Assembly: GCA_017311315.1 (NCBI GenBank)
Contig: CM029671.1
Coordinates: forward strand, 18,040,565-18,104,564
Length of the DNA stretch: 64,000 nucleotides
Reading direction: 5' to 3'
Source: Dendrocalamus latiflorus
Taxonomy: Eukaryota; Streptophyta; Magnoliopsida; Poales; Poaceae
Positions 47,365 to 57,959 of the stretch are shown in pieces (within the stretch, counting starts at the first letter, position 1; every line of letters begins with the position of its first letter). The position numbers and the translations under genes were made by a program. The notes beneath the pieces were generated by a model. It was given only the letters and a program-made list of their open reading frames with translations, was not told the origin of the DNA and ran no database searches.

Positions 47365-48511
47365 TAGGGATGGCAATTGTGCCCGTTTACCCGTGTACCC
47401 GCGGGTAAATACCCTAATGGAGTCGGGTATGGGATGGATTTTTTACCCACGGGTAGGGAAATGGGTGGAAATCTCTGCCCATCGGGTACACGGGTACGGG
47501 TATGGGTTAGCTCTACCCGTACCCGTCTCGCCCGTTTACCCGTGAAATGAACTGACAAGTGGGTCCCCTAAAAACAGTAAACCCTAACATCACCCCCCGG
47601 TCTCAGGCACTCAAATCTCGGCTCCCAGGTCCCAGCCGCCGCCCCCAAGACTCCAAAGTCCAAATCGCCCCCCGTGGCCCAGTTCCCCCGCCCGGCCGCC
47701 CCGCTCCTCGCCACCCCCCGTTCCCCCGCCGGCCGCCCCGCTCCTCGCCACCCCCCGTTCCCCTCCCCGGCCGCCCCGCTCCTCGCTGCCCCCCGTTCCC
47801 CCGCTGGCCGCCCCGCTCCTCGTCGCCCCCCGTTCCCCCGCCCGGCCGCCCCGCTCCTCGCCGCCAGTCTCCACCCACCAGATCCGGCGGTTCGGCCGCT
47901 TCCTCGCCGCCAGTCTCCACTCTCCACCGACCAGATCCGCTCCTTTCTCCAGACTCCCGACTCCCTCCGGCCTCCACCGACCAGATCCGGCAAAACTCAG
48001 GTGAGCCTCCTCCGGACTCCCGACTCCCTCTAGTGACACCGCCTCCAGCCGCCTCTTGCGCAGTTGTCTCCGGCCGCCTGTCCTCCATTGTTCGGGTGGT
48101 GTCTCCGTTCGCCGCCAGACTCCCGAGTCTCGACTCCCTCCAGTGACGCCGCCTACCGTGTATGATTGTTGTATGATTGTTGCATGATTGCCGCGTGCCG
48201 CCTCCATTCTATTTGGCTGTATGATTGTTGTATCTGCGCCCTTCATGTCTATGGCTGTATGATTGTTGTATCTGCCGCCTCTATTCTATTTGTGAATATT
48301 TTTCTAGTTGTTCTTCATGTGCTCCATGGATGAACTCACTTCGCGGGTAAACGGGTATGCCCGCGGGCGACGGGTACCCGTGGGCGACAGGTATGGGCGG
48401 GGTTTTTTACCCGTGGGCGGGTACGGGTATACCCGTGGGTGAAAAATGGGGTCACGGGTACGGGTATGGGCGAGCACTACCCGTACCCGCAGCGCCCGAT
48501 TGCCATCCCTA
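47365..48511. mobile_element. Non-autonomous hAT-like element (1.15 kb) with 8-bp TSD
   Basis: The ends TAGGGATGGCAATTG and the complement of TAGGGATGGCAATCGGGCG are inverted. GGTCTGAC flanks both sides (47357-47364, 48512-48519). Subterminal GGGTA / TACCC words (CCCGTTTACCCG, ACGGGTACGGGTATGGG) occur at both ends. The core holds a C-rich minisatellite, a possible splice donor (CAAAACTCAG|GTGAGCC, 47990-48007) and repeated GTATGATTGTTGTATG. This may be a captured gene leader. The long open frames on both strands lack domains. Confidence 0.8.
47690..47870. repeat. C-rich minisatellite inside the hAT element
   Basis: About five units of 36-42 bp, each with CCCCGTTCCCC, GGCCGCCCCG and CTCCTCG(C/T). 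Confidence 0.8.
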
Positions 48512-48848
48512 GGTCTGACCACCACTTGGCTGGTCTAACTGCGGCTACAATGCCGGTCAAACTGTCAGTAGAAGAAAGCAATTGATAAATTGTAAATCTT
48601 AAAAACCAAACTACGTTTTTTAAGATAGGATCTACAGGTATATTATAGTAGACACACTATACCAAATTCAGTTATACTGATTAAAATATCATACAACTGT
48701 TTTTATCTAAATACTCATAAATAAGTAGAATTCAAAGACCATAAACCGGCCCAAAATTACTCCCAATCTTCGTCCTCGGCTCCTCGCACTCTTCCCCACC
48801 CAAAACAAACCCTCGCCGCCCCGCCTCCACCGAGCACAAGCAGCAATC
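48512..48848. other. Upstream region of the intact F-box gene
   Basis: End of the retroelement-like sequence to about 48580, then AT-rich presumed promoter. No clear TATA box chosen. The leader (48770-48848) closely matches that of broken copy D at 54868-54958. Confidence 0.45.
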
Positions 48849-49964
48849 ATGGCGCCGCTGCCGGCATTGATGGACGACCTCGTCAGCGAGATCCTCCTCC
48901 GCCTTCCCCCGGACGAGCCCGCTTGCCTCGTCCGCGCCTCCCTCGTCTGCAAGCCCTGGCGCCGCCTCCTCGCCGACCCCGCCTTCCTCCGCCGCTACCG
49001 CGCGTTCCACCAACCACCTCCCGTGCTGGGATTCCTCCACAACCTGGACGACAACGACACCAACCTCGCCCTCTTCGTCCCCACCTCCGCCTTCTGCCCG
49101 CCCCATCCCGAATTCCTCAACTGGTACGCGCTCGACTCCCGCCACGGCCGCGTCCTCTTCCACACTCTTCTCTTGTTTCATGAAACCATGGACCTCGCCG
49201 TCTGGGACCCCATTACCGGCGGCCAATGGGGACTGTGCCTGCCGGATTGCCTGCACAGATACTGGAACGCGACGGTGCTCTGCGCCGCGGGCGGCTGCGA
49301 CCACCTCAACTGCCACGGCGGCCCCTTCCTGGTTGCCTTCGTGGCCACCGGTGACGAGGGGCTCGCGTCCGCCTGCGTCTACTCATCGGAGGCTGATGCG
49401 TGGAGCGATTTGACCTCCGTTGAGCACCCCGACGCCTGCGCCGACATGAAGCCCAGCGTCCTTGTGGGAAGCACACTCTACTTCATCTGTACATTCTTGA
49501 GAATTCTCGAGTACGACTTGGGCGGGCAGGAACTGGCTGTGATCGACGCGCCGTTCGCGTACCGTGGGGGCGCGGCCCTCATGGTGGCGGAGGACGGTGG
49601 GCTGGGGTTCGCCGGCGTGCAGGGGTACAGCATCAACCTGTGGTCGAGGGAAGTGGACGCCAACGGAGTTGCGCGATGGGCACAGCGCAGGGCCATCCAG
49701 CTCGTGACGATGTTCCCCATTGGTGCCCTCTCGACCGCACCCGCACCTGATGTGATTGGTTTTGCAGAGGACGTCTGTGTCATTTTCGTGAGGACAAATT
49801 TTGGTATCTTCACAATTGAGGTCAAGTCAGCCCGAGTCAGGGAGGTATCCAGCAACGGAAGAATCTACACTGCCATTCCCTACACGAGCTTCTACATTCC
49901 AGGTAGTAGCATCGTTGTGCCCGTAGTTGTGATTCATAAATATTCAGTCAGAAGCTGTAAGTGA
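48849..49964 (+). CDS. F-box protein, 371 aa
   Basis: The only intact member of the local cluster. The N-terminal F-box (residues about 5-45) reads ALMDDLVSEILLRLPPDEPA, then LVRASLVCKPWRRLLADPAF. It would bind Skp1/ASK in an SCF ubiquitin ligase. The remaining ~320 residues follow the grass F-box-associated pattern (AVWDPITGGQWGL, CDHLNCHGGPFLVAFVATG, ACVYSSEADAWSDL, SVLVGSTLYF, ILEYDLGGQELAVID, GFAGVQGYSINLWSREV, WAQRRAIQL, VIGFAEDV, GIFTIEVKSARVREV); its target is unknown. The ATG at 48849 has a good context (AATCATGGCG). The sequence after SFYIPG contains CAG|GTAGTA, a possible splice donor. The last ~18 residues could therefore be intron read-through, with the real C-terminus in a downstream exon. 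The grass F-box family evolves fast by duplication and decay, as seen around it. Confidence 0.8.
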   Translation: MAPLPALMDDLVSEILLRLPPDEPACLVRASLVCKPWRRLLADPAFLRRYRAFHQPPPVLGFLHNLDDNDTNLALFVPTSAFCPPHPEFLNWYALDSRHGRVLFHTLLLFHETMDLAVWDPITGGQWGLCLPDCLHRYWNATVLCAAGGCDHLNCHGGPFLVAFVATGDEGLASACVYSSEADAWSDLTSVEHPDACADMKPSVLVGSTLYFICTFLRILEYDLGGQELAVIDAPFAYRGGAALMVAEDGGLGFAGVQGYSINLWSREVDANGVARWAQRRAIQLVTMFPIGALSTAPAPDVIGFAEDVCVIFVRTNFGIFTIEVKSARVREVSSNGRIYTAIPYTSFYIPGSSIVVPVVVIHKYSVRSCK

Positions 49965-51597
49965 TATTTCTGTTAGCGACATGAAACTGTGGATGATGGT
50001 ACCTGTGCTCACGGAAAGTGAATGTATGAAATTGGAAGATTGCAACCTCATATGAACTGAGTTGCTCTTACCTAGTTTTGGTTTGGTTCGACTTGTTAAG
50101 GGTCATTCTTGAAATTGACTAGATAGAACTAGGAGCTTGTTGATCTGTTATTCTGTTGTCTCCTTGTAACTGTTTTGAAATTTCATACCTCATAGGTGTC
50201 AGTGTGAAGTTTTAACTATGGATATATGATTTCTGTCAATTTGTATCTTTTCAGATCTTGCTACAGACAGATTGCCACCGCCATGAGGATGCAGTGATAT
50301 GTGAATCTGTGGTCCATCCATTAACATGAACCTGCTGCTGTTGGCTTCTTGCAGAGCTACTGCTTTAAATGTTTTGTTTCCAGTTGGGCAGTTTAAGTAA
50401 GAAAAGAGTAAGACATCATGCTCAATGTCTCTTCTCGTTGAATTGTTTGTGACCATGGCCCGAGTTCTATGTGTCAGGTTTACATTTCTGGTTATTTGAG
50501 TAAATGGTCATTTCATGCTTGGCAAGCCAACCTGGAATGCTGGAGTTCACAGTATCATTTGTTGAACGAGGTTCAACTGAATATTGAAATTGTGGTTAGG
50601 TTTGAGCTCACCAAGTTACCTCCTACCTAATTTTTGTTTGGGAGAATTGATCGTTTGCTTCGTGAGGCTTGAAGTTGTCTAGATATGAGTATATGACTAG
50701 GAACCTATGGATATGTGCATCGTGATGAACTTATCGTCATTTGAAGTTGCTGTATATGTGCATCGTGATTACATACAAACGGAATAAGAATAGCATTAAT
50801 ATTAGTGCACCTTGGCACTTTGCCATGTAAACAAATTCTGAAGCATGAGGAAGAGCAAGCTGGAAGAATTGAAGTTTGTATGGCACATTGCATTACAAAC
50901 ACATCAATGTGACATGCAACCTTTTGAACTTATCACCAAGTAGTATGTCTCTTCTTGTTTATTTGTTCGTGATTGTGGCCCAAGATCTATGCATCAGGTT
51001 TACATTTCTTCTTATTTGAGTCAATGTTCATTCGATGCTTGGCAAGCCCACTTGGAATTGATATACTGGATCTGTCCTTTTCATTCCCAGTAAGCCAATA
51101 CAGAAAGGAATTTTCACTCCCAGTAAGCCACTACAGAAAGTCTGCTTCACTTCGTCCAGGCCCATGATCTGTTGTATGGCGTGAGTTGGTTAGTTGTGTT
51201 CTAGAGTCGTTAGGGTGCCGGTTTTTTATTGCTCTAAAATTGGTGGCAGTCCTTTTTGGCCCAGCAAAAAAAACCCCCTTAGAAAATACTGCATGCTGCA
51301 TAAACTGAAAGTTTCATTCCTAGCCTATCCCAACTTGTTTTGGACAAAAGGCTTTGATGTTGTTGTTGTTGCATAAACTGAAGGGTATTTGGAACATAGA
51401 TGGAAGCTAAAATAAGTTAGTTGTTATTCACTGCAAGTCTGCAACAATGATCCATCCTACACCAAAATCTGAAGTTTACCTTGTCATGAGGAACTCCATG
51501 CCTCCATAGCATTAGTTTGTCAATAGAAGTCACAGGATCATGATTACTACAACGGAGTGAGCATAACATCAACATCGGAACTATGTTTTGGATTTAC
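49965..51597. other. 3' flank of the intact F-box gene
   Basis: 49980-50480 is conserved in the 3' flanks of copies A, C and D and probably includes 3' UTR. 51070-51140 has a two-unit repeat with CAGTAAGCCA(A/C)TACAGAAAG. No further gene seen. Confidence 0.5.
51310..51369 (+). mobile_element. 60-bp 5'-truncated non-LTR insertion
   Basis: Contains CCCAACTTGTTTTGGACAAA and AGGCTTTGATGTTGTTGTTG with a (TTG)n tail. It is flanked by a 13-bp direct repeat TGCATAAACTGAA (51297-51309, 51370-51382). Same tail family as the NASP intron insertion. Confidence 0.75.
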
Positions 51598-51887
51598 GTT
51601 TCAGCTTGTTTGAGCTATTGTTCAGTTCATGCTTGACACAACCACTTGGAGGTTGGAACTGAAGATATATTGAATATCTGTCGTTTTTCCCCTGAGCAAT
51701 GAACCTGTCTGTCGTTTCAGCTTATTTGAGCTATTTGTTCAGTTCATGCTTGACACAACCATTTGGTCCTTGGAACTGAAGATATATTGAATATCTGTAG
51801 CCCCCCCCCCCCCCCCCCCCCCCGGAGCAATGAACCTACCTGTCGTTTCAGCTTATTTGAGCTACTGTTCAGTTCATGCTTGCCGCT
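51598..51887 (+). repeat. Tandem repeat (~115-130 bp unit) with 23-bp poly-C
   Basis: The unit GTTTCAGCTT(G/A)TTTGAGCTA ... GTTCAGTTCATGCTTGACAC ... GAAGATATATTGAATATCTG occurs two full times and once partially (51598, 51713, 51844). A pure run of 23 C sits at 51801-51823 inside it. The last partial unit breaks exactly where F-box copy C homology begins. Confidence 0.85.
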
Positions 51888-53819
51888 GACGGGCAACCGG
51901 CGGTGCCTGCGTGAGCCCGTGGTCCTGTATGCGTACTACACTGCGGCGGTGCTCTGCGCCGTGGATGGCTGCGACCACCGCAACTGCCACGGCGGCCCCT
52001 TCCTCGTGGTCTTCGTGGGCACGGACGACGGTGAGGAGGTCACATGGGTGTGCGTGTACTCGTCGGCGACCGGTCAGTGCAGCGCCCCGGCCTCCACCTA
52101 CATCGAAACGAACCCCAGTGCCCTCATCGGAGACGCGCTCTACTTCGTCCTTACGCTAGGCACCAGCATTCCCAAGTACGACTTGGGAAGGCATGGCCTA
52201 TCGGCGATCGACCCTCCGGCCGTGTGCGAGAGAAAATTGATATTATGCCACTCATTTGGAGTGGTTTCGATAAAATGCCACTCTCTAGATGGCAATTATT
52301 AAAATGTCATCCAATACATGATTAACTCTATGATTTGCCATTTTTGGAGGTTTTAGTCATTTCTTTTTCATTTTTTATTTTTTTCTCCCAAAATTGCATA
52401 GCAAATGACCATAATACCCTCAGCCATTTCTTTGGAGACTGTCTCCGTTGATATCCTCCAAAGAATAGCAGGCGCCGAACGAGGAGGAGAGGAGACGCCG
52501 AACGAGGGTTTCCGCCGCCGCAGGCACGGGCCGCCGGCGCCGCGCCCGCGCGCACGGACGGGGCTGCCGCCGCCGCGCCCGCGCGCACGGACGGGGCTGC
52601 CGCCGCCGCGCCCGCGCGCCCCGTTTCGGCGACGCTCCGCCGATCCGCTGGCAAGGCCCGCTTCGCCGCATGGTGATGCAACAGAAACCTGTGCGGTTGT
52701 GCATGTAAATACCACTTCAGTCTGTATCTCTGAATCTGAGATTAACTGGTTAAGTAGGTGACAATAAAAAATGTGTCTGAATCTTCTGTACGATAGCTGT
52801 ACATGTATGGATTGCTCTCAACAAAATCAGTCCACATGATGATACCGTTGTTAGTTACCTATACAGAAGTATATTTTCGCATTGACAATACCACATAGAG
52901 ATCAGTTGGTGGTTGCTTCAATTCAGCAAGGCTAGACCGCTAGATATATTAGCACGACACTTCTATCGAGCTGCAGCCTGCTTCTTTCCAGTTGTGATTG
53001 CAGAATGGTATCTGACGGATGGTAATCGCCCGTGGCATCCAATTGTGCCTGTACCATACTCCCCAGTTCGACATTGCCATGGACTCTGCAGGCCGCAAGC
53101 AGTCGCCGAAACGGGGCGCGCGGGCGCGGCGGCGGCGGCCCGTGCCTGCGGCGACGGCGGCGGCGGCGAAGCCCTCCAGCGGCGCCGGCGGAAACCCTTG
53201 TTCGGCGTCTCCTCTACTCCTCGTTCGGCGCCTGCTATTCTTTGGAGGATATCAACGGAGACAGTCTCCAAAGAAATGGCTGAGGGTATTATGGTCATTT
53301 GCTATGCAATTTTGGGAGAAAAAAATAAAAAATGAAAAAGAAATGACTAAAACCTCCAAAAATGGCAAATCATAGAGTTAATCATGTATTAGATGTCATT
53401 TTAACAATTGCCATTTAGAGAGTGGCATTTTATCGAAGCCACTTCAAATGAGTGGTATAATATCAATTTTCTCCGTGTGCGACGGGGGTATTGTCCTCAT
53501 GGCGGCGGAGGACGGTGGGCCAGGGATCGCCCTCCTGGATGAGTTCAGCCGCTACCAGTGGTCGCGGGAGGTGAGTCCGGACGGAGCGTTTGCGGCATGG
53601 GCACAGCGCAGGGTCACCGACCTCAAGACGCTGGTCCCCATTGGCGATCCCATGGTCGAGCCACAGGTGATTGGCTTTGCGGAGGGCACCGACTCCATCG
53701 TCGTGAGCACAGATGCCGGCTGTCTTCACCATCGAGCTCAAGTCAGGCCGGGTCAGGAAGGCGCGCGACGGTGGCAACTTCTACGTTGTCTTTCCCTTGA
53801 TGAGCTTCTACACTCCCGG
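51888..53819 (+). pseudogene. F-box protein pseudogene (copy C), split by a Mutator-like element
   Basis: Piece 1 (51888-52229) encodes LPLTGNRRCL, then TAAVLCAVDGCDHRNCHGG, VFVGTDDGEE, CVYSSATGQCSAP and YDLGRHGLSAIDPPAVC, matching residues from about 120 to 240 of the intact copy. Piece 2 (53483-53819) resumes CDGGIVLMAAEDGGPGIALL, then YQWSREVSPDGAFAAWAQRR, LKTLVPIGDP and VIGFAEGTD. It then shifts frame near 53720, where the family's FTIELKSGRVRK is readable only in the alternative frame. The F-box itself and the first ~115 residues are missing, replaced by the tandem repeat. Excising the 1244-bp element and one copy of its 9-bp duplication restores contiguous family alignment, so the insertion is the direct cause of the split. 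Confidence 0.85.
52230..53473. mobile_element. Non-autonomous Mutator-like element (1244 bp) with 9-bp TSD
   Basis: Target duplication CGTGTGCGA at 52221-52229 and 53474-53482. The TIRs start GAGAAAATTGATATTAT, are near-identical for about 280 bp, and stay related for about 400 bp through a GC-rich block. Inner TIR words include TTTGCCATTTTTGGAGG, GGAGACTGTCTCCGTTG and AATAGCAGGCGCCGAACGAG. The left GC block has two tandem units containing ACGGACGGGGCTGCCGCC that the right arm lacks. The unique middle (52680-53090) contains an open plus-strand stretch (52900-53090: FSKARPLDILARHFYRA, then VVIAEWYLTDGNRPWHPI) that may be a captured exon of unrecognised origin. No transposase. Confidence 0.92.
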
Positions 53820-53827
53820 TACGTACG

Positions 53828-54005
53828 CAGTGGCGAAGCCAGGATTTAATTACGCACTGGGCGCAGTGGTGGAATGATCTAGACTATTTGGGTTGGATCA
53901 TGAAAATATTACCCAAATTGAACTAAACCTACCCGGACTATACACTAGATATTTTTCCACACCCCGAGTTGAAGCCCACCCTACTCGGGGTATGGCTCCG
54001 CCCTG
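53828..54005. mobile_element. hAT MITE (178 bp) with 8-bp TSD
   Basis: TACGTACG flanks both ends (53820-53827, 54006-54013). Ends are CAGTGGCGAAGCCAGG and the complement of CAGGGCGGAGCCATACC, the common plant hAT terminus. Inserted just after the YTPG-like point of F-box copy C. It is a relative of the 58374-58700 element by its ends. Confidence 0.88.
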
Positions 54006-54013
54006 TACGTACG

Positions 54014-54867
54014 TACAACTTCTACGTGGTTGCTAGCTTAATTGTGGGTCATAACATTTCAGTTAGCGATCGACCGTAAGGGAGAACATAATGTTTTGTC
54101 CAACTTGTTAAGGTGATTTTGAAATTGGCAAGGCATACCTAGGAGCTTGTTAATCTATCTATCGTTTTGTTCTCTCTTTAGTGGCCAATCTAAAGCTCAC
54201 ATCTCAATCCCAATCTTGTAAACCTCTGGAATTAGTACATGAGCGGTGCTTCTATGCATCACCCTCCCAAGGTGTTAGTTAAGCTGTCATATGCTCTTGT
54301 TGCTACCGGTATTTCTGTAGATCGTTGGTTACTGGACGTTTTTTAGTCTGACAAACCTGCACTGTAATATGGAAGTCACTGGGAACCTGGAGACATATTG
54401 ATCTAGTCGATGAAGCAGCTGAGTTGGGTGAGGCAGATATAGAAACCGTAAGGCTCGGAATGACCAAAATTACTACACAAAAATATAACCCATACAGGCC
54501 TTTTGACATTTTCGTGGTATTTTCATGCATGTAGGACATGTTAATACACCAGCACTTGTAAAAAATGCAAAAAAAAAAAAGGATAATCATATTTACTCTG
54601 GAAAAAAAAGCTTGTGCATAGATATACTTCGCAGTATAAACAGTCAAATCTCTCGTGCTGATATCTGGCCTATCTTGATGGAAGTCTAAGAGCTGAGCAG
54701 AATTTAGAACTTTTTGGGGGTGCTAATTTAGAAATTTGAACTACAGCGAGAAATTTGATCAGCCCTTCACGTAAGAAAAAGAAAAGAAAAGAGAGAAGGA
54801 ATTTGATTGGCCCCACCTGGCAGAACCTACCTACCCACAAGCTGGTTGAACCGTTGAACTGACCAAC
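54014..54867. other. 3' flank of F-box copy C
   Basis: 54090-54430 matches the 3' flank of the intact copy (GGAGCTTGTTAATCT, TTGAAATTGGCAAGG). No gene seen. Confidence 0.5.
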
Positions 54868-57395
54868 CTTCGTCTTCGCACTCTCTCTCACTCATTTTTC
54901 CCTCACCCAAAATAAACCGTCCTCGCCTTTGCCTCTACCGAACACAAGCAGCAATCGTGGCACCACTTCCGCCGCCTATGCTAATGGACGACCTCATCGG
55001 AGCTCTTTGTGTTGGTTCGACCTGTGCCGAGCATCCAAGGTAGCCCTAAGGCGCTCGAACTAGCCACGTATGATGCCGAACACGTGTATGCGGGGCCGCA
55101 GAGGTGGATTTCAACACTGGCTTAAAAAATAAGCTGGCAGTCCAAATCAACAAAATCATTGTACTAATCGCCTCCGTGAAGATCAAAATTGTGCACAGCC
55201 AACAACACCGATACCATCATGACCTAGCGATAAAAAAGATGGCCTGGGCGGCGCCGAGGCGGCGTGTAGGCATTGGGCGGCAGTAAGCCACCACGCCTTG
55301 GGCCCTTAGTATGTGGCTGGCTGGGTGGATGGCTCGGTGGTCAAAGGCGGATTGAGGCGGGCTCGGCGCGGTGGCCAGGCAGGTGCTTGAGGTGGTGGTG
55401 TGGCACCTAGATGGATGCCGAGGATGACTAGGCACACGTATGCATTGAGATAAAGAAGGGAAGGGGGGAATGCAATTCATAACTAAGAGCAACTAGGTTT
55501 GCGAAAGAGTACCAAGTCGGGCGAGGTTTCACTTCGCGCCGCCTCAACCTCCAAGGATTCCCACATGCCGCAAACTTGCCGTTCATCTTCCACCTCGCAG
55601 GATTTGGCCGCGCCACAACCGAGGTGTTTTCCTCCCCTCCCTAGGCCGTGGTTGTGTGAAGTTCGTGGTTGTGTAATAAGTCAGTCAAGATACACTCAGC
55701 TCACGGGTACGCAACTATTGAGTGGCGCTCCCCTTCGCCGAGCTTCTTCCTCCGCTGTCTCCCCTATGCGGCTACGCCGATCTTCTTCCTCCCCATCCTC
55801 CCTCCATCGTGTTGGTGGGGGAGACGAGGTCTTGACTCTCGATGACGTTGGTGGTGCCAGATGGGAGATAGGGAGGGGAGGAGACCCTGAGCGCTGCCAC
55901 CGCTGACGAACACGACGCCCTAGGCGCCGCACTCCACGATAGGGGGAATAGGGAGGGGAGGAGGCCGGAGACAGATGGGAGTTTGGGAGGGGACTGGGGA
56001 GATTAGGAGGCGACTGGGGAGGCAAGAGCGTATATGCTCTGCTGATTTTAGTGAATTAGTGACGAGTGAATGCTAATTTACTATTAATACTATGCTTTGC
56101 AAATTGCAACAATTGGTGATGCTCATGTTAATATACTACCATTAATATTATGCCTTGCTTTATTTGCTATGTAGATTGCTAAATAGCAAATAATACTATG
56201 CTTTGAAATTGCAACAATCGGTAATGCTACTACACCGCTATTAATATTATGCTTTGCTAATTTGCTATGTTGATTGCATCCATTATTCTTTTACATGTGA
56301 AACAAAATCTTTATGCTATTTGGTCTATGTGATTATGTCTTATTATCTTACAGTCATTTCTTTCATTCTTTCATACTTTACATAGAAGTCTGAAGTATAA
56401 TAATTAGATTATATTGTCCACATACCAAGAGTCACATACATTGCTTAATTTTTAATGTATAGGTTTACATGAAGTATTTACATCAAGAATTTACATTAAG
56501 TAATAAAGTGTCCATCATCATTTATCAAATTTACAATATTATAAGTTAGTCCGAGTAATAATATTCTTCCTCCAAACGTCACATATGTCTTGATATCGTC
56601 CGCAGCACACCATGGCAAAGTCAAAGGCCTAGGCCCTGCCTAGACGGCCTAGGCGCTAGGCCCTAGTTTGCCGATCACTAGCGTCTTCTTGAACATTGGA
56701 CAAAAACGACCGGACGACTGTCAGCCCAAAAAAGCACCATTGGTGGGCTTTGACTCATGGCAACATAATTGCGCTGGCACCTTCATGCTATTTCGACTGG
56801 TGCTGAGCGATTTGCGGTGCCCCTAAATGCCTGAACTGGCCATGCACTATCTACCACCGCTTATGCGACTTCCACCAAACACCTTCGGTGCTAGGATTCC
56901 TCAAACATCTTGCTCAATGACAAGCGCTTCCCATACTTTGTGCCCACACCACTGCCTCTACCTTCTCCCTGCCCACTCTAACACTCACTCCTGCTTGGCC
57001 CTCGACTATCACCACAATCGAGCCCTTCTCTTCATCACCGAGAAGAAGCCGCAGGACCTCCTCATCTGGGAGACAGTCATGGGGTACCTGTGGTGCGTGC
57101 CCTCGCCCACGGAGTTCAATAATGGCTTCTCCAACGTGGAGGTTGTCTGTGCGGCCATGGCAGACGGTTGCGACCAACACAACTGCCACGAGGAGCCCTT
57201 TCGCATGGTCTATATCTTCACTGACTACTTCAAGTTCACTTCGGCATGCATGTACTCGTCGAAGATCAACACGTGGGATGGGCTGTGCTCAGTCCACCTC
57301 GAGGAGGAGTCATACATCCTAGCGAAGCCCATCATCCTCGTGGAGAAGTCTCTATACTTCCTGTGCGGAATGGGGTATATCCTCCAATACGACTA
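54868..57395 (+). pseudogene. F-box protein pseudogene (copy D)
   Basis: The leader 54868-54958 and GACGACCTCATCGGAG (54985-55000) match the start of the intact gene, but the ATG is GTG and homology fades after about 55090. The body resumes at about 56765. After a stop at 56824 it reads, with many substitutions, HHNRALLFITEKKPQDLLIW, GYLWCVPSPTEF, CDQHNCHEEPFRMVYIFTD, ACMYSSKINTWDG and ILVEKSLYFLCGMG, equivalent to residues from about 95 to 230 of the intact copy. It ends at a stop where the family has YDLGG. Everything 3' of that was displaced by later insertions, and family 3'-flank sequence reappears at 60425. More diverged than copies A-C. Confidence 0.75.
55095..56740. other. Insertion within F-box copy D, unclassified repeat
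   Basis: Separates the two parts of copy D. Its edges carry GGCCTGGGCGGCGCCGAGGC (about 55240) and CCTAGACGGCCTAGGCGC (about 56640), inverted in style and typical of GCCTAGGCG-rich grass repeats. Precise ends and a target duplication were not resolved. The interior has a CT/AG-rich piece (55730-56030) and AT-rich repeats with TAATACTATGCTTTG occurring at least twice. Confidence 0.4.
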
Positions 57396-57569
57396 GAGAT
57401 TTAGTTAAATACTACAATAATAATTATGATAAAATTAAAGAACTCTTTAAAACCTATATATTTTTGATGGCATTGACCTCAGACATATAGAGTGGTCAGT
57501 CTAGGAAGAATTATCTTAGTGTAGTCGCTCATCATATAAATGATGACTGAGTATTGAAAAAGAGAATAA

Positions 57570-57914
57570 GGGTGCCTTTGGTTGAGCTTTTGGGAGCTGC
57601 TTTTGCTTCCAAAAAGCCAAAAGCCAACCAAAGGGGTGAAAATCAGAAGTTGCTTTTTCAGAAGTAGCTACTTTTGGGTAGTGCAGTTTTGAAAGCACCT
57701 TGGACCCTGCTTTTGGCTTTCTGCTTTTTGAAATGGTGAAAATAGAGAGCTGTTTCACAGTTATTTCAAGGGAAATAGAGATAGGAGGTAAGTTTATACT
57801 TGTTTGAACCAAACAGCTTATAACTTTTCCACAGCCCACAACCTACAGCAGCTTTTCCACAGCCCACAGCTCACAGCAGCTTTTTCAGAAGCCACAGCTC
57901 AACCAAACACACCC
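57570..57914. mobile_element. Tourist-like MITE (345 bp)
   Basis: TAA flanks both ends (57567-57569, 57915-57917). Ends are GGGTGCCTTTGGTTGAGCTT and the complement of GGGTGTGTTTGGTTGAGCTG. The interior repeats AGCTGCTTTTG and CAGCTTTTCCACAGCCCAC. Confidence 0.88.
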
Positions 57915-57959
57915 TAATAAGCTTTAAACTAATTGACGTAGTACATACGGGTGGGAATA

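Noticed and set aside
47559..48246. ORFs up to 211 aa on both strands
   Set aside because: Products of the C-rich minisatellite inside a hAT-like element.
52328..53375. Paired ORFs of 94-118 aa at both ends of the 52.2-53.5 kb block
   Set aside because: They are the same sequence read in the two TIRs of the Mutator-like element, not two genes.
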